Positions 1 to 6,673 are shown, numbered from the stretch's first letter. The stretch is DNA of 7,121 nt from an uncultured Oscillospiraceae bacterium (GCA_900754515.1 CAAEDD010000112.1:1-7121); one strand, 5' to 3'. Numbers and translations: made by a program. Notes: a model not told the origin generated them from the sequence alone.

Positions 1-28
1 CGGTAACTGGAGCTGAAGAGAAAGAATG

Positions 29-58
29 CCGAAAGGCCGGGATGCCCCGGCCTTTCGG
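29..58 (-). terminator. Rho-independent terminator after the LysR gene
   Basis: A 13-bp GC-rich perfect stem (CCGAAAGGCCGGG pairing with CCCGGCCTTTCGG) closes on a four-base ATGC loop. Read on the minus strand it lies about 30 bases past the LysR stop codon and is followed by a T-rich stretch (CATTCTTTCTCTT). On the plus strand no T run follows, so termination of leftward transcription is the better reading. The T tract is interrupted, so termination may be incomplete. It could also block transcription coming from a gene to the left of the window. Confidence 0.75.
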
Positions 59-88
59 ATACTTACATATTAGTTATTGATTGAGGTT

Positions 89-997
89 TCATTTTCCTGC
101 CGCCATACCCATACCGTATTTACTGGCGATCATATCCTGGGAACAGCTTATCAAACGACGTATATTCTTGTCATGCTTCCGTTTTTCACTGATGATAATC
201 CCAAGGGAACGGAAATACCTGGGGGCCAGAGACAAGGTGCGAACTGCGTAGGGCATATCCTTAACCACCAACCTGGAGAGAATGGTGACGCCCAAGGCGT
301 GTTCGACCATTGAGACGATGGACTCATCGTCCAGATTAGTGGTGTTTATAACGGGCTCGATCTTTCTGGAGGCGGCGGCGAAGATGGGCAGTATGTACAT
401 ATCGAAGCCCTGAGAAGGCATGAGAAAATTTGTCTTGTCAAACAGCTCAATCGGCATGACGTTTCCTTCCAGGGGGAAGGAGGCGGGCAGTACCGCCACC
501 AGCTCATCCTCCCACAGGGGTATCCAGCCAAGCCCCTGGGCAAGAGGCTCGTAATAGCTGGTCATGACGCAGTCCAGCTCGTCATTTTTAACGGCACCGT
601 ACAGCTCCAGCAGTCCGTCCATTATAATGGATATATTGGTGTCGGGGCAGACTTTGCGGTAATTGGCGAGAATTTGCGGCACCCAGTGGCGGGCAATACT
701 GGAATAGGCCCCCAGACGGAGAGAGGAGCAGCTGCGCTGGTGGAGCATTTCAGCGGAAGCGCTGAGGGCGTCGGCCGCTTCCACCAGACGGCGCATCTCC
801 GGCAGCAGCTCCTGCCCGGCAGGTGAGAGACGCACTCCGCTTTTGCTGCGTACCAGAAGATTCAAACCCAGCTCTATCTCCAGGGAGTTCATCATATGAG
901 TGAGTCCGGACTGGGTATAGCCCAGCTCCGAGGCGGCTGCGGTAAGACTGCCCCTGTCCACTGCAGCCAGCAGTGCCTGAACTTTTTTAATATCCAT
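89..997 (-). CDS. LysR-family transcriptional regulator
   Basis: A 302-residue protein, the usual LysR length. Residues 1-60 form the winged helix-turn-helix DNA-binding domain, with the family pattern of an 'AAxxLGYTQSGLTHMMNSLE' type recognition helix (about 20-40) and the following 'LLVRSKSGVRLSPAGQELL' type wing (about 47-65). A linker helix follows to about 88. Residues 90-295 resemble the two-lobed periplasmic-binding-protein-like effector domain, beginning at 'LRLGAYSSIARHWVP'. The start at 997 puts the helix-turn-helix at the normal distance from the N-terminus. The Shine-Dalgarno ahead of it is weak (GAAAG-like), which fits low expression. It is divergent from the NSS transporter across a 183-base gap, so the likely role is control of that transporter and of itself. 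The effector cannot be read from sequence; an amino acid or a related metabolite is a guess from context. Confidence 0.93.
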   Translation of the reverse strand: MDIKKVQALLAAVDRGSLTAAASELGYTQSGLTHMMNSLEIELGLNLLVRSKSGVRLSPAGQELLPEMRRLVEAADALSASAEMLHQRSCSSLRLGAYSSIARHWVPQILANYRKVCPDTNISIIMDGLLELYGAVKNDELDCVMTSYYEPLAQGLGWIPLWEDELVAVLPASFPLEGNVMPIELFDKTNFLMPSQGFDMYILPIFAAASRKIEPVINTTNLDDESIVSMVEHALGVTILSRLVVKDMPYAVRTLSLAPRYFRSLGIIISEKRKHDKNIRRLISCSQDMIASKYGMGMAAGK

Positions 998-1065
998 TGT
1001 TAAAAATTTCGCTTTCTTTTAGGATTTTCAAGAACTTTCCAGGCGTATCCATGAGAAAAACTTAT

Positions 1066-1083
1066 TACATATATAATAATGTA
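1066..1083. promoter_or_regulatory. Possible operator dyad in the divergent gap
   Basis: TACAT and ATGTA arms are separated by an 8-base AT-rich centre. The right arm covers the candidate -10 of the LysR promoter, where a LysR-type protein could act in autoregulation. The arms are short and the region is very AT-rich, so chance is a real alternative. Confidence 0.25.
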
Positions 1084-1106
1084 GAGTTTTAAAAAAAGCA
1101 AGTCAA
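1078..1106 (-). promoter_or_regulatory. Candidate promoter for the LysR gene
   Basis: On the minus strand TTGACT (1106-1101, 5 of 6 bases of the -35 consensus) is followed after 17 bases by TACATT (1083-1078, 4 of 6 of the -10 consensus). The start of transcription would fall near 1071, giving a leader of about 75 bases. The spacer contains the candidate -35 of the oppositely directed transporter promoter, so polymerase could hardly occupy both at once. Confidence 0.4.
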
Positions 1107-1116
1107 ATGTTATAAT
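1088..1116 (+). promoter_or_regulatory. Candidate promoter for the NSS transporter
   Basis: A perfect TATAAT (1111-1116) is preceded after exactly 17 bases by TTTAAA (1088-1093), a 4 of 6 match to the -35 consensus. Transcription would start near 1123, about 58 bases ahead of the transporter start codon. A weak -35 is typical of promoters that need an activator, which fits a LysR-type regulator encoded next door; this last point is inference. Confidence 0.5.
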
Positions 1117-1123
1117 TAGTTCA

Positions 1124-1136
1124 CGATTAAGAATCG
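1124..1136. promoter_or_regulatory. Short dyad at the transporter transcript start
   Basis: CGATT-AAG-AATCG is a perfect 5-bp dyad with a 3-base centre, sitting right where the transporter transcript should begin. It could be an operator or a small 5' hairpin. It is too short to be sure. Confidence 0.25.
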
Positions 1137-1168
1137 AGTCCCGGCGAGATCATTTTTTATTTTTAGAG

Positions 1169-1173
1169 AGGAG
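1169..1173 (+). promoter_or_regulatory. Strong ribosome binding site of the NSS transporter
   Basis: AGGAG inside a longer purine run (AGAGAGGAGAGA) lies 7 bases ahead of the ATG at 1181. This fixes the start codon and suggests efficient translation. Confidence 0.85.
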
Positions 1174-1180
1174 AGACTTT

Positions 1181-2761
1181 ATGGAGAACAAACGTGGTTC
1201 ATGGGCCAGTAATATTGGCTTCCTATTGGCAGCCATAGGCTCCGCAGTGGGTCTGGGCAACATCTGGGGATTCCCCAACAAGATGGGTGCCGGCGGAGGA
1301 TTTACCTTCCTTATTGTGTACCTGTTCCTGGCGGTATTCGTTGGTATGCCCATTATGGTCAGTGAGCTTGCTATGGGCCGCAAAACCGGCCGCGGCGTTA
1401 TAGGCGCCTACAAGAAGGCCAGCAAGAAGTTCAAATGGCTGGGCTGGTTGGGCGTTCTGGCTCCCTTCCTCATAATGAGCTTTTATTCCGTGCTGGGCGG
1501 CTACTGCCTCCAGTATATGTCCCTTAACCTGGCAGAGCTGAGCTTCGGTCTCAGCGGCATCTTCGGCGCAACCATCACCGGTTCCGCCACCTTTGCCTCC
1601 ATGCTCACCAACCCCTTCGGCTGCGTGATATTCACCCTTCTGTTTATGGTAGTATGTATGCTGATAGTCAAGGGCGGTATCTCCGGCGGTATCGAGAAGT
1701 TCAACAAGGTGGGTATGCCTGCCCTGTTCGTGATGCTCCTGGTTGTCATTATCCGCTCCGTGACCCTGCCCGGCGCAGTAGAGGGTCTGAAGTTCATGTT
1801 TGTCCCCGGCTACGCTGTAAAGGCAGGCTTCATCTCCGAAGCCCCCAGCTTCATTAAGGTCGTGGGCAGCGCCGGCGGCCAGATGTTCTTCTCCCTGTCC
1901 CTGGCCATGGGTGCCATGATCACCTACGGCTCCTATCTGAGCAAGGAGGAGAGCCTGGTCAAGAACTCCCTGATAATCGTCACCTCCGATACCATCATCG
2001 CTCTGATGGCCGGCTTTGCCGTCATCCCCGCCGCCGTCGCCAACTCCATGGCCAGCGGTATCCCCAACGGCGAGATGGTTCTGGGCGGCCCCAAGCTTCT
2101 CTTCATAACCCTGCAGGACGTGTTCAGCAACATGGGTCCCTCCGGCCCCCTCTTCGGCGTGGTGTTCTACCTGCTGGTGGTCATCGCCGCCATCACCTCC
2201 GCCATTTCCCTTATGGAAGTTATCGCTACCCTCTTCCTTGACCGGGCTCACGACGCCGGCAAGGAGGGCAACCGCACCAAGGTTACCCTGTGGGTAAGCT
2301 TCGCCATCACCATTGAGGCTTTACTGGTTGCAGTCTGCGGCCTGGGCGAGAACGGCATTGCTCCCGCTGCACTGCTGGGCAAGGACATTATGAGCAGCCC
2401 CGTACTTATGGACTGCTGGCTGGACTTCATGGATTGCTGGTCTGAAGGTCTGGCAATGCCTATCGGCGCCATGCTTATGTCCGTAATGGTAGCTGCGGAA
2501 CTGAAACCCAAATACATACTGGAGGAGGTCAACGGCGACAAGCCCGGCTTCTTCTACTGGTTCTACCGTATCTGCATAGTTGCTGTTGCACCCATAGTCA
2601 TGGCTCTGGTGCTGGCCGGTCAGATAGTGGCCTTCTTCACCAATGTGGACGGCAGCAACGCAGTTTCCGTGCAGACCGTCAGCTATATCGTTTCCTTCGT
2701 TATCCTGGTGGTGGGCTACGTCTACGCCCTGGTCGGCAACAAGAAAGAAGCCCGAGTGTAA
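1181..2761 (+). CDS. Sodium-dependent amino-acid transporter, NSS/SNF (LeuT-like) family
   Basis: A 526-residue membrane protein of the neurotransmitter:sodium symporter family, expected to carry an amino acid into the cell together with Na+. Hydrophobic segments fit 12 membrane helices: about 11-33, 41-64, 88-116, 146-163, 176-194, 232-253, 260-284, 321-352, 367-387, 412-438, 458-487 and 497-518. The TM1 motif 'GSAVGLGNIWGFP' aligns with LeuT without any shift in numbering: Gly20, Ala22, Val23 and Asn27 (sodium ligands in LeuT) are all kept. The Na2 site in TM8 is also kept (Ala336, Thr339, Ser340 for LeuT Ala351, Thr354, Ser355). By my hand alignment Na1 differs: Ser238 replaces Thr254 and Asp270 replaces Asn286. 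LeuT Arg30, the outer gate, is Gly30 here, while its partner Asp404 appears kept as Asp418. The substrate is not readable. Codon use is strongly biased to C-ending codons, unlike the hyp genes, suggesting high expression. It stands as a single-gene unit between its own promoter and terminator. Confidence 0.95.
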   Translation: MENKRGSWASNIGFLLAAIGSAVGLGNIWGFPNKMGAGGGFTFLIVYLFLAVFVGMPIMVSELAMGRKTGRGVIGAYKKASKKFKWLGWLGVLAPFLIMSFYSVLGGYCLQYMSLNLAELSFGLSGIFGATITGSATFASMLTNPFGCVIFTLLFMVVCMLIVKGGISGGIEKFNKVGMPALFVMLLVVIIRSVTLPGAVEGLKFMFVPGYAVKAGFISEAPSFIKVVGSAGGQMFFSLSLAMGAMITYGSYLSKEESLVKNSLIIVTSDTIIALMAGFAVIPAAVANSMASGIPNGEMVLGGPKLLFITLQDVFSNMGPSGPLFGVVFYLLVVIAAITSAISLMEVIATLFLDRAHDAGKEGNRTKVTLWVSFAITIEALLVAVCGLGENGIAPAALLGKDIMSSPVLMDCWLDFMDCWSEGLAMPIGAMLMSVMVAAELKPKYILEEVNGDKPGFFYWFYRICIVAVAPIVMALVLAGQIVAFFTNVDGSNAVSVQTVSYIVSFVILVVGYVYALVGNKKEARV

Positions 2762-2832
2762 CTAAAGCGGCGATTTGATAAATTTGAAAACCTTATACTT
2801 AAAAACAATAATTTAACCGATATCTCATAATG

Positions 2833-2858
2833 AAGGGAGGGCATGTGCCCTCCCTTTT
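2833..2858 (+). terminator. Rho-independent terminator of the NSS transporter
   Basis: A 10-bp stem (AAGGGAGGGC pairing with GCCCTCCCTT) with an ATGT loop runs into a TTTT tract (2855-2858, the first two also pairing). It begins about 70 bases after the transporter stop codon and separates this gene from the hyp operon. Confidence 0.85.
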
Positions 2859-2894
2859 GCTGTCTGAGCATAGGTAAAAAAAGAACCTGTAAAA

Positions 2895-2915
2895 GATTAC
2901 GCAACGCGCATAATC
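2895..2915. repeat. Imperfect inverted repeat upstream of the hyp promoters
   Basis: GATTACGC, an AAC centre, then GCG-CA-TAATC: an 8-bp dyad with a two-base CA bulge. It lies well upstream of both hyp promoters, so it would act as DNA (an activator site) rather than as a leader RNA of the operon. It may equally be chance. Confidence 0.3.
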
Positions 2916-2929
2916 CTCCTTATCACACC

Positions 2930-2985
2930 TGCTGCTGTATTTGCCGAATGGAGATATTGCTCACATAGAAGAATATCATGCAGCA
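2930..2985. repeat. Nested inverted arms upstream of the hyp promoters
   Basis: Outer arms TGCTGC (2930-2935) and GCAGCA (2980-2985) enclose inner arms GATATT (2953-2958) and AATATC (2972-2977). The spacing on the two sides is unequal, so this is not a clean hairpin. It might be regulatory DNA or a remnant of a structured element; support is weak. Confidence 0.2.
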
Positions 2986-3020
2986 AGTATTGACAAAATG
3001 CATTAAGATACTTCCTTTTA

Positions 3021-3049
3021 TTGCCTTTTTATTTTGCAAAGTCTATAAT
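3021..3049 (+). promoter_or_regulatory. Candidate upstream promoter of the hyp operon
   Basis: TTGCCT (3021-3026, 4 of 6 of the -35 consensus), a 17-base spacer and a perfect TATAAT (3044-3049). Transcription would start near 3056 and run through the second promoter into hypF. Confidence 0.45.
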
Positions 3050-3084
3050 CATGTAGTAAAATTTTCCCGAAATTAAAAAACCCT

Positions 3085-3113
3085 TTGACAAGGCTATATA
3101 CAGAGAATATAAT
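3085..3113 (+). promoter_or_regulatory. Consensus sigma-A promoter of the hyp operon
   Basis: A perfect TTGACA (3085-3090), exactly 17 bases, then a perfect TATAAT (3108-3113). Transcription should start near 3120, leaving a leader of about 40 bases before hypF. A full-consensus promoter suggests strong expression unless a repressor or leader feature holds it down. Confidence 0.8.
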
Positions 3114-3160
3114 TTGATTGACATTTAACTAACTTTTCTGGGCGGCTTTGAGGTAGCCTT

Positions 3161-5383
3161 ATGGTGGAAAGACTCTCTTTGAAAATCCACGGCATAGTAC
3201 AGGGCGTGGGTTTTCGACCCTACGCACACAAGCTGATACAGGGCTATGGCCTGGGTGGATACATAAAAAACACCTCCTCCGGTGTGGAAATGGAGCTGGA
3301 GGGAGAGAGGGAGAAACTGGACAAGCTGCTGAAAGAATTGCCGGAGAGAGCGCCCAGGCTTGCCCTTATTGAGGAAATGGAGGCAAGTTTCAGCCGGGAG
3401 CTGAGGGGCTTCAAAACTTTTGAGATTGAGAGCAGCCGCCGGGAAGAACACAGCAACACTCTTGTGTCTCCCGACATTGGCATATGCCAGGACTGTCTCA
3501 GAGAATTAAGGGATAAAAGTGACAGAAGATACCGGTATCCCTTTATAAATTGTACTAATTGCGGACCACGCTTTACCATAATAAAGGACCTGCCCTATGA
3601 CCGGGCCAAGACATCCATGAACGTTTTTGAGATGTGCCCGGACTGCCGGAAGGAATACGGTGATATAAATGACCGGCGCTACCATGCCCAGCCGGACTGC
3701 TGCGAAAAATGCGGACCACGGGTTTTTTATCTTGACAGGGACGGGAAAGAGCTGTCGGGAGACGGCATTGAACTGGCAAAACAGGAGCTGAAAAGCGGCG
3801 GTATTGTGGCGGTAAAGGGACTGGGGGGCATACACCTGGCCTGCCGCTGGGACGACGAAGAGTTGGTACGGGAACTGCGGCGGAGAAAACAGCGGGACGA
3901 AAAACCCTTTGCACTAATGTGCCGTGACTTGGAATGTGCCGGAAAGCTGTGCCTGGTCTCAGCAGCGGAGAAGAAGCTGCTGGAGAGCTATCAGCGGCCC
4001 ATATTGCTGCTGAAGAAAAAAGAGCCGGGGTTGGAGTATTTAAGCGAGAACGATTATATGGGCATCATGCTGCCCTATACCCCGCTTCATTACCTGCTCA
4101 TGGGGGATGATTTCGATATGCTGGTTATGACCAGTGCCAACCTTTCGGACACTCCCATAATGTATAAAAACGACGAGGCTCTGAGAAATCTCAGGGGTAT
4201 AGCCGATGGCTTCCTGCTCCATAACCGGGAGATACAGACCCGCTGCGACGACTCCCTATGCTGGGAACTGGACGGGCGGGAGTACTTTGCCCGACGCTCC
4301 CGCGGTTATGTGCCTTATCCGCTGACGGTCAAGAGAGAATTGAAGAGCATACTGGCCTGCGGGGCAGAACAGAAGGCCAGCTTTTGCCTGTCCAGGGACA
4401 GATATGTTTTCCAGAGTCAGCACATAGGGGATCTGAAGAACTTGGAGACCCTGGAAAACTACCGGCAGCAGACGGAGCATTTTAAAAAGCTTTTTGATAT
4501 AGTTCCCGAGGCGGCTGCCTGTGACATGCACCCGGACTATATGTCCACCACCTATGCTGAAGGGCTGGATATACCGCTTATAAGAGTACAACACCACCAT
4601 GCCCATATGTGCTCCTGCATGGCGGACAACAATCTGGATGGGGATATTATTGCCCTGGTGTGGGACGGTACCGGCTATGGACCGGACGGGACAAGCTGGG
4701 GCGGGGAGTGCCTTATTGGAGGATATAAGGAATTCAGGCGTTTTGGCCATGTCCTCCCCATGGCCTTGCCCGGAGGAGACCGGGCTGTAAAGGAAACAGA
4801 CAGAGTGGCTTACAGTCTGCTGAGTGCATCCGGGTGTGACTGTTCTCATATACTTGAGGCGGAAAACTATGAGAAGATGCTGAATAGCTCCCTCAACTGT
4901 CCATTGTCATCGGGTATGGGACGGCTCTTTGACGGAGTGGCGGCTATACTTGGAATAAAGACCCGATGCAGTTACGAGGGCCAGGGGGCAGTACTCCTGG
5001 AGACGGCGGCAGTGCAGAATGAGAAAGACAGCTATCCCTATGCTATGAAGGGCAGTCCCCTGGTTTTTGACTGGCGGGACATGATAAGGGCCATAGTCCG
5101 GGATTTGAATGAGGGTACCGGACGGGATATTATTGCAGCCAGGTTTATGAACACTCTTATGGATATGGCTGTGGAAACGGTGAAAGCTGCCGGGCGGGAG
5201 ACGGGACTGGGCAGAGTCTGCCTGTCCGGAGGAAGCTTTCAGAATATGTATATAATGAGGCGGCTGCCGCAGCTGCTGAGAGCTGCGGGCTTTAAGGTAT
5301 ATCACCACGGAAGGACATCCTGCAACGACGAGGGAATAGCCCTGGGCCAGTTGATGATAGCCGACGCAAAACTGAGAGGATGA
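3161..5383 (+). CDS. hypF: Carbamoyltransferase HypF ([NiFe]-hydrogenase maturation)
   Basis: A 740-residue cytoplasmic enzyme, close to the family's usual length. HypF splits carbamoyl phosphate, makes carbamoyl-adenylate with ATP, and transfers the carbamoyl group to the C-terminal cysteine of HypE, giving rise to the CN ligands of the hydrogenase iron. All four parts are visible. An acylphosphatase domain (about 1-90) has 'VQGVGFRP' with Arg19 and Asn37. A zinc-binding segment has paired cysteines at 109/112, 131/134, 159/162 and 181/184. A YrdC-like domain (about 200-385) has 'VAVKGLGGIHLACR' and 'MTSANLSDTPI'. A Kae1-like domain (about 395-740) has the metal-binding 'HHHAH' (478-482), 'WDGTGYGPDGTSWGGE' (501-516) and 'LSGGSFQN' (688-695). 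No key residue looks missing. The ATG at 3161 follows GAGG by 7 bases and places the acylphosphatase motif correctly. It is the first gene of the operon, and its stop is 5 bases ahead of the preferred hypC start. Confidence 0.97.
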   Translation: MVERLSLKIHGIVQGVGFRPYAHKLIQGYGLGGYIKNTSSGVEMELEGEREKLDKLLKELPERAPRLALIEEMEASFSRELRGFKTFEIESSRREEHSNTLVSPDIGICQDCLRELRDKSDRRYRYPFINCTNCGPRFTIIKDLPYDRAKTSMNVFEMCPDCRKEYGDINDRRYHAQPDCCEKCGPRVFYLDRDGKELSGDGIELAKQELKSGGIVAVKGLGGIHLACRWDDEELVRELRRRKQRDEKPFALMCRDLECAGKLCLVSAAEKKLLESYQRPILLLKKKEPGLEYLSENDYMGIMLPYTPLHYLLMGDDFDMLVMTSANLSDTPIMYKNDEALRNLRGIADGFLLHNREIQTRCDDSLCWELDGREYFARRSRGYVPYPLTVKRELKSILACGAEQKASFCLSRDRYVFQSQHIGDLKNLETLENYRQQTEHFKKLFDIVPEAAACDMHPDYMSTTYAEGLDIPLIRVQHHHAHMCSCMADNNLDGDIIALVWDGTGYGPDGTSWGGECLIGGYKEFRRFGHVLPMALPGGDRAVKETDRVAYSLLSASGCDCSHILEAENYEKMLNSSLNCPLSSGMGRLFDGVAAILGIKTRCSYEGQGAVLLETAAVQNEKDSYPYAMKGSPLVFDWRDMIRAIVRDLNEGTGRDIIAARFMNTLMDMAVETVKAAGRETGLGRVCLSGGSFQNMYIMRRLPQLLRAAGFKVYHHGRTSCNDEGIALGQLMIADAKLRG

Positions 5384-5388
5384 AGAGA

Positions 5389-5610
5389 ATGTGCCTGGCA
5401 ATACCGCTGAAGCTGGTTGAGATAGAGGGTAAGGAGGCCCTGGGTGAAGCCCTGGGAATGAAACGGAAAATAAGAGTGGATTTTATAAAGGAGCCCAAGC
5501 TGGGGGACTACGTGATGGTCCATGCCGGTTTTGCCATTGAGCGACTGGAGGAGAGGCAGGCTCTTGAAGATATAGCGGCTTGGGAGGAAATGGGAAATGC
5601 CCTTGAATAA
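5389..5610 (+). CDS. hypC: Hydrogenase maturation chaperone HypC
   Basis: A 73-residue HypC/HupF-family protein that binds HypD and carries the Fe(CN)2CO unit to the large-subunit precursor of [NiFe]-hydrogenase. The ATG at 5389 gives the family's invariant start 'MCLAIP', in which Cys2 becomes N-terminal after Met removal and acts as an iron ligand. His45 in 'GDYVMVHAGFAI' is the other conserved residue. An in-frame ATG at 5380 would add three residues (MKR), overlap the hypF stop as ATGA, and bury the essential cysteine, so I reject it. AGGA at 5377-5380 sits 8 bases ahead of 5389, which supports the later start. The last 14 bases overlap hypD, pointing to coupled translation. Confidence 0.94.
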   Translation: MCLAIPLKLVEIEGKEALGEALGMKRKIRVDFIKEPKLGDYVMVHAGFAIERLEERQALEDIAAWEEMGNALE

Positions 5611-6673
5611 GGACAGCGCCGTGGCCTTGCTGCAGAGAATAAGAGCGGCGGGAGATACTCCCATGAAACTGATGGAGGTCTGCGGCAGCCACACCATGGC
5701 TATTGCCAGAAGCGGCATAAAGGGACTGCTGCCGGAGAATATCAGTTTGCTGTCCGGGCCGGGCTGCCCGGTGTGCGTAACGCCGGCGGAGCAGATAGAC
5801 GCAGTGCTGGAACTGGCTATGGAACCGGGAGTGGTGATAGCCAGCTATGGGGACATGCTGAGAGTGCCGGGCAGTACTCCGGGGGACAGCCTTTACAGAC
5901 GGCGGGCCCTGGGAGCCAAGGTGGAAGTGGTGTATTCTGCCATGGATGCGGTGGAGCTGGCGGAGGAGAGGCCGGAGGCGGAAGTGGTATTCCTGGGCGT
6001 GGGCTTTGAGACCACAGCTCCGGGTACTGCCGCTGCCGTGACGGAGGCCATGGAACAGGGGGTAAAGAACTTTTCTCTGTACTCCCTGCTTAAAAGCGTA
6101 GAGCCTGCTCTGCGCGCTCTGATCCGTTCAAAGGATTTCAGAATACAGGGATTCATATGCCCCGGCCATGTGGCCAGTATAATCGGGGAGAAAGGATTTC
6201 GCTTCATACCGGAGGATTACGGACTGCCGGGAGTTATAGCGGGTTTTGAGCCGGAGGAGATATTGCTGGCTATATGCCACTTGACCGAGCAGCTGTCAAG
6301 AGGAGAGACCAAACTGGAGAATGACTATAAACGGGCAGTGAGGCCGGAAGGTAACCCCTTGGCCAGGGCCGTGATGAACGAATGCTTTGAGCTTCACCGG
6401 GATAAGTGGAGGGGGCTTGGAGAAATAGATGCCAGCGGCTTCAAACTGAGAGAAAAATTTGCCGGCTTTGACGCGGAAAAGAAATTTGCCATGGAAATCA
6501 AGCCTGCCGCAGAGGCGGGGCCTTGCCGTTGCGGAGACGTGATATGCGGCAAAATAAGGCCGGAGGACTGTCCCATGTTTGCCCGGAGATGTACGCCGGA
6601 GGACCCGGTCGGACCTTGCATGGTGTCCTCGGAAGGGGCCTGTGCAGCGGCATACAAATACAGAGGTTTATGA
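5597..6673 (+). CDS. hypD: Fe-S scaffold protein HypD ([NiFe]-hydrogenase maturation)
   Basis: A 358-residue protein of normal HypD length. It carries a [4Fe-4S] cluster and, with HypC, is the platform on which the Fe(CN)2CO group is built from cyanide delivered by HypE. Family motifs in order: 'MEVCGSHT' with Cys29, 'GPGCPVCVTP' with Cys57 and Cys60, 'GVGFETTAPGTA' (135-145), 'CPGHVASIIG' (188-197), and the C-terminal cysteine-rich part with Cys310, 312, 317, 325, 332, 341 and 349, ending in 'CMVSSEGACAAAYKY'. All expected cysteines are present, so the protein should be functional. The start at 5597 lies inside the end of hypC, with GGGAGG 9 bases upstream (5582-5587). About 14 of its 19 Ile codons are ATA by my count. 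It is followed after one base by hypE. Confidence 0.97.
   Translation: MPLNKDSAVALLQRIRAAGDTPMKLMEVCGSHTMAIARSGIKGLLPENISLLSGPGCPVCVTPAEQIDAVLELAMEPGVVIASYGDMLRVPGSTPGDSLYRRRALGAKVEVVYSAMDAVELAEERPEAEVVFLGVGFETTAPGTAAAVTEAMEQGVKNFSLYSLLKSVEPALRALIRSKDFRIQGFICPGHVASIIGEKGFRFIPEDYGLPGVIAGFEPEEILLAICHLTEQLSRGETKLENDYKRAVRPEGNPLARAVMNECFELHRDKWRGLGEIDASGFKLREKFAGFDAEKKFAMEIKPAAEAGPCRCGDVICGKIRPEDCPMFARRCTPEDPVGPCMVSSEGACAAAYKYRGL

Larger units (their letters stand above)
2859..3160. other. Intergenic region upstream of the hyp operon
   Basis: About 300 AT-rich bases without a convincing gene. They hold an imperfect dyad at 2895-2915, nested arms at 2930-2985, and two tandem promoters at 3021-3049 and 3085-3113. 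I found no tRNA, no recognised riboswitch, and no clear FNR-type (TTGAT-N4-ATCAA) or Rex-type site. The nearest FNR-like match (TTGAT at 3114-3118, followed by TGAC and ATTTA) lacks a proper right half. Confidence 0.7.

Noticed and set aside
1121..1152. Resemblance to the 3' end of a tRNA (ATCGAGTCCCGG followed by CGAGATCA)
   Set aside because: No left half of the T stem and no matching acceptor, D or anticodon arms occur upstream, so no cloverleaf can be formed; likely chance rather than an attachment-site remnant.
1223..2251. A 342-codon open frame on the minus strand within the transporter gene
   Set aside because: It lies wholly antisense to a clear NSS gene. Its translation is rich in Gly, His, Asp and Glu, as expected from the complement of C-ending codons, and matches no family I know.
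2990..3018. TTGACA at 2990-2995 as a third promoter
   Set aside because: No acceptable -10 sequence lies 16 to 18 bases downstream.
2978..3076. A 32-codon frame encoding a small hydrophobic peptide (MQQVLTKCIKILPFIAF...)
   Set aside because: It overlaps the upstream hyp promoter, has only a weak ribosome site (AGAAG), and its hydrophobic look is expected from AT-rich DNA. Not counted as a gene.
3114..3127. Possible FNR-type site just after the strong hyp promoter (TTGAT-TGAC-ATTTA)
   Set aside because: Only the left half matches; the right half should be ATCAA. Not enough to claim oxygen control.
4256..4849. A 197-codon open frame on the minus strand within hypF
   Set aside because: It is antisense to conserved HypF domains, has no recognisable domain, and is explained by the coding bias of hypF.
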